Of a DNA stretch of 64,000 nt, positions 59,981 through 64,000 are shown piece after piece. The position numbers and the translations under genes were made by a program. Source of the DNA: Monomorium pharaonis. Its lineage: Eukaryota > Arthropoda > Insecta > Hymenoptera > Formicidae. Numbering within the stretch: position 1 is the first letter of the stretch; each line of letters begins with the position of its first letter. The notes under the pieces are model-generated. The model was given only the letters and a program-made list of their open reading frames with translations, did no database searches and was not told the DNA's origin. The DNA lies in contig NC_050468.1 in the NCBI RefSeq assembly GCF_013373865.1, forward strand, positions 20,292,774 through 20,356,773. Reading direction: 5' to 3'.

Positions 59981-62900
59981 GCGCGCGCGCGCGCGCGCGC
60001 ACGCACACAAAGAATGCACAAAATCTGGCCAGCAACCTTCCCGTGGTGCGCATTGAGTAATGCTAATGCTGCAGATAACAGGCATAAACAGAATAAAATG
60101 CATAGGTAACTTTAATATGTCATAACTCTGCTAAAAAAAATTGTATAAACTTCTTTTTTTTTTTCAAAATTGTAGAGGAAAGTTCATATTTTACGATAAT
60201 TCTTATAAAGTTTACGAGAAAAATTCATTACATGCCGTGAAGTATCAAAATACGAAAATTTTTTAACACAATATACGTTTTAATTTTTAAACAGATGTCG
60301 AAAAAGGAAAAGGCGAAGATCAAAATCTGACAAATGTTCTTTAAAGTAAAGACTTCAAACTTTAAAATGAAAAAAAATTTTTCAATACGATAAATTTTAA
60401 CGAACTTATGATTATTTAAAGTTGAGTAAAATTTTAGCATAAATTTTTGTTCCGCTTTTGTTGCTCAGTATATATCAGATTGTAAGAAACTGTATTTTAC
60501 ACTAAAGTTTAATTAACTTAAACAATTAATTTTGTAAATGTTACAAGACAACTTATCTTGTTTATTAAGGGGGTAGTCTCGTGTGTCGGACGAAAAATGA
60601 AGCAGTTATTTTTTCTAAGAAAATATTGTATCTGATTAAAAAAATATTTTTGTTTATGATAATATTATTCAAAAAGAATAATATTATAGTTAACCAAAAT
60701 AATTTTTTTACAAGAAAATACTAATTTTTTATCGATTTTTTATGAACATTAAAAACAGGTCTGAAGAAAATATATTGCTGGCGCAGGTGATTTCAGCTCT
60801 TTGTATCATCTGAAACAAAAAATCTAAAAAAGTTCTTTTTTTTTGTACGAACGCCACTATCGCTGGAAACTCACACTGCAAATCTAAGTGTTTTATTTTA
60901 AAACGCTTAAAATGTTTAAATTCTTGTAGTCACCTCTTAAGCGTTTAGAAACGTATTAAATATAAAGACACATAAAGTGCTTTTTTCAAAACATTTACGT
61001 GTTTTGTTTTGATGTGGATTAATGCATTCAAAGTGTTTAAACACACACATGTATTCTTAAAAAAAAATGCTTTGATTCCAGAATATTTTATACTTAAAAT
61101 AAAAATTTTCATAATTCCGTTTATCTCATTTTCCTCGATTTCTTTTATAGACTAACATATTTCAATATAATATTATATGTGGATGGCGAAATCTGATTTC
61201 TTTCCGCGCTCTCGATGAGCCCCTTTTATTTATACAACAAGTGCATTATGTTCACAAGAAAATACGCCACGTAGCGGTGGATATTTCTATCTAGAGGTGT
61301 TTTACTTTAACACGGTTTTAGTGTTTTCTATTCTGTGTACATAATGCTTAAAAACATAAGTAAACGTATTATTTATGTGCAACGTATTAAACGTTTTATA
61401 AAAAAACATTATGATGTTTTAATCCGATGTATAAAACAGTTATCTTGTTTTATTTTCATATATTTGATCCGGTAAAACACTTTAATGCTTTGTTTTAAAA
61501 CACTTCATAAAACATTTAGATTTGGAATGCAGTTAACAGTTTTTCTTAAAAATTGAAAAAATGACGGCAATTTTTACAAATGTGTCACAAAAATTTTGTT
61601 TTTTTACTAAGTTTTTACATTAGAAAAATTAGTTAAAATTGCAATTTTAGCATAACCGAGATTCCGGTGATAGCCGGAATATATATGCTGATTCAATAAG
61701 CCTGAAAAATTTTAGACCGATTGGTAAAAACATTTTTGAGAAATCACCTGCCCCAGTAGCAAAAATAGTGTTTCGAGAAACATGCGTTTGAAGTTTACAA
61801 AGCAGAAAAACACTATTTATTGAAAACTTACAGCAACCACAGGCTAATCTGCGATTCCAGGTCCACTTAGCAGTCTTTCGGCTTCGTATTATTGTTAATT
61901 ATTTTTGTATACACTGCATCGGTATTACTCGCACTGATTAATTTTTTATTTCATATTACCATCGCATGACATTCTGCAGGATGTAACTCGAAAACTATTT
62001 CTAATTTCGACCTAAGATTTTATGAGTATATTCTTTATTAGTAAAGTTTTCAATTAGGACTATTTTTTTGTGACAAAAAAATCGATTTTTTTTTTAACCA
62101 GCACACGAAACCACACATTTAAGATGAGACAATTAAATTTTAAATAACAAAACATTATAATTTATTTATATTTATGTACGCATAAAGTTTACCGTTTTGT
62201 ATATAAAAATAAATGTAACAGATCAAACACTTACGTACTTAATTGTGTCTTTTCCGAAGTAACTCGTGATATAAAATAAGCACTCGGATATAAACGTAAT
62301 GTTTCTTTTATACATCTCTCTAAATATTGTAAATTTTGTAACGATTGAACGGTAAGTTTTCCTTGACTCTCTTGCATAATAGCATCGACTTCTTTTCTAA
62401 CACAATCCTGTATCAATGTTAATTAAAAAACTTTTTTTTATTCTAATGTTTCACTTGTATACAGAAACAAAATTATAAAATCTTAAGAATTTATTTTAAT
62501 GACGTTTTAATTAATGTTCTCCAAGTATATAAATTGTATTTAAGATGTGTTTAATATATATTTACATACACTCAAAGAAAAACAGTTTGTATTAGTAATT
62601 ATAAATTTATAAACAAATAGCACTTCAATTGTGTATTATAGTTAAAATAAAATCAATAAGTTACACTGTTACATGAACTAAGGACATTTCGTAATATTAA
62701 ACATTTGTAGTAAATTTGTAATTGAACTACAGAAAAATGGTAATATAAATGTATGTGAAGAAAAAATTCAATCGATTGAAATTTGAAATCTGACTTCTTC
62801 GTTCTCATTACCTAGCACTTAAGGTGCTATGCCGTAATTGTTTCACTGTTTATAGTTAATATTTTGATTGTATAATTAATCGACCGTATGTATACTAAAA

Positions 62901-64000
62901 AAATATAATGGTGATAACTTATTTGTATAAAGTCTGCATTTGTATAAACTCTAACTAAGTAATTTTCACTGTAACTAAATAATTAATAATGTAGCTGCAT
63001 GATGTGTGATACAAACCATTCTTATTTATTTAAAATTTAAACTTTAGTTGCAATAACTATACAACTGTTCATTAAAAAATGCCCAAAAGTTCTACGAATC
63101 AAATTTGTAGAACTGTTACTTTATAGTTGTCACAACTATAATTTTTTTTTTTCATTGTAAGTATCTTTAAATTAATTAAACAGAAAAGAACAATTCAAGA
63201 GAAATTTGTTCACACATTACGTAAAAAGTATTATTACAAGACAAGCATAAATTAATATATACATGCAACAAAACATATTATTGTATTTCTATTACTTTTA
63301 TAAAAACGTTTCGAATATTGTGATTAAACAAAAGATTAAATAGTTCCCTCAACTAAACAAGTATCTTATCTTTTCTTTTAATCACAATGTTTAACGCCTA
63401 TAATACCTGGATATTTTTATGTTCGGCCAGGAGTGATAAAGTATAGGATACAGCTAATGCTGTAGTTTCATAAGCCTGTAATCACACATTATTTTTTATA
63501 TACGTTTAGATAATGTTGTTCAATAGTGTGTGATACAAATTATTTTTATTTATTAATAAAAGAACATTTATGTACATACCGCAGCTATAAAGACATCGAC
63601 TTCTTCTCTAATATCAGAATCAGTTAACAGATCCTCTTGAAACGCCAATATTAAAAGATCCAACATAGCAAGCCTTTTTTTTTTAACTAAATCAATTTAT
63701 ATAAGAATACAAGTATTAATCTTATAGTATAACTTTTGTTTATATTATTTTTATTAAAAAATATTGAATTTAAATTCTATTACAAATATTACATTAATAT
63801 ATATTTGCATCATAAGACATATGGATATTATTGTAACACAATAATATTTAAATTTTTGTATTGTAATTCAACAATTTTTTGCTAAGAGGGAGTAATTGAA
63901 ATTTTATATGTAGCTTGAATTTTATTACGTACTTCCAATAGTCTCTGCAACTGCCATTGAATTTTCATTGAGATTTTTCTTATGTTGTTCATAGTGTTTA
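56642..64000 (-). CDS. Cytochrome P450, CYP4 type, 3' part (copy C, continues past the window)
   Basis: Six minus-strand exons correspond one-to-one to exons 7-12 of gene B: 64000(+)-63929, 63673-63580, 63475-63407, 62407-62239, 57065-56886 and 56814-56642 (stop TAA). Exons 8-12 have the same lengths as in gene B, and phases are intact with no stop or frameshift. Motifs: I-helix AAAYETT, K-helix KETLR, PDRF, heme loop FSAGPRNCIG. It differs from B mainly in exon 8 and in the C-terminal strand (RMILDGTLRPINPHRIKF). The same Ala-Ala replaces Glu-Gly in the I-helix. It is a close tandem paralogue and probably functional, but exons 1-6 lie outside the window. Intron 10 is about 5.2 kb against 3.2 kb in B because of extra insertions. 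Confidence 0.93.
58434..58894. mobile_element. 461-bp MITE in intron 10 of copy C
   Basis: Ends CCCGATCAAAAATTTTTCAT and ATGAAAAATTTTTGATCGGG are perfect complements. TA lies at 58432-58433 and 58895-58896. Gene B has the uninserted site (GGTTAGTATCTGATAAAGAA near 28118). Confidence 0.95.
59067..60468. mobile_element. 1.4-kb TA-flanked element with ~430-bp inverted arms, intron 10 of copy C
   Basis: Runs from TA|CGGAGCAACAAAATTAGC to GCTTTTGTTGCTCAG|TA. The two arms mirror each other for over 400 bases, and the arms and centre include (GT)n at 59659-59694 and (CA)n/(CG)n at 59895-60005. No transposase frame: open frames through the CA/GT runs are repeat artefacts. Gene B carries a shortened version at 28323-29167. 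Confidence 0.88.
60873..61532. mobile_element. ~660-bp inverted-repeat element in intron 10 of copy C only
   Basis: Ends ACTGCAAATCTAAGTGTTTT and AAAACATTTAGATTTGGAAT (plus GCAG) are roughly complementary, with many TTTTAAAACACTT-type subterminal motifs. Gene B lacks it: GGAAACTC joins directly to GGTTAATAG near 29550. Confidence 0.75.

Noticed and set aside
59438..60103. 221-codon minus-strand open frame and related Thr/His or Val/Cys frames
   Set aside because: They read through (CA)n/(CG)n repeats inside an inverted-repeat element; low-complexity artefacts.

Overview
This is AT-rich animal nuclear DNA with spliced genes, large introns and many small inverted-repeat transposons. The recognisable proteins are RpL11, a quick-to-court-like coiled-coil protein, a phenylalanyl-tRNA synthetase beta pseudogene and a tandem array of CYP4-type cytochromes P450. 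Together they point to an insect, most likely a hymenopteran and perhaps an ant. The species call is inference.

Left part (1-23471). A plus-strand coiled-coil gene (quick-to-court-like, 1-8774) enters from the left edge, and eight exons can be followed by splice signals and phase. It converges on RpL11 (minus strand, 10937-13132, complete, 200 aa). RpL11 is divergent from a CpG-rich plus-strand leader exon at about 13440-14239 whose gene I cannot identify. Next come a broken, intron-containing copy of FARSB (15741-17960), a repeat-rich stretch, and a second CpG-rich leader region with a duplicated exon (about 21960-22971). That region is cut by an N gap of exactly 500 bases.

Right part (23472-64000). 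All three P450 copies are on the minus strand. Copy A is an orphan first exon (23575-23737) beside the gap. Copy B is a complete 12-exon gene (26854-41942, 509 aa) with the heme-Cys and ExxR motifs intact. Copy C (exons 7-12, 56642-64000) runs off the right edge. B and C share intron sequence, so insertions can be dated: several miniature elements are in one copy and absent from the other, with a TA target visible at three of the sites. The I-helix of both copies has Ala where most CYP4 enzymes have the Glu that can bond covalently to heme.

Mobile DNA dominates the remainder. It includes a GC-rich, internally deleted non-LTR retroelement with a 13-bp target duplication in intron 6 of gene B, a second retroelement remnant (ORF1 joined to the RT tail), a nested 2.5-kb inverted-repeat element holding a tRNA-like head and a 10-bp satellite, and many fold-back elements. 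I found no CRISPR array, operon or bacterial feature. No wholly new system is proven. The best leads are the P450 array with its atypical I-helix, the deleted retroelement and the duplicated leader exons at the gap.
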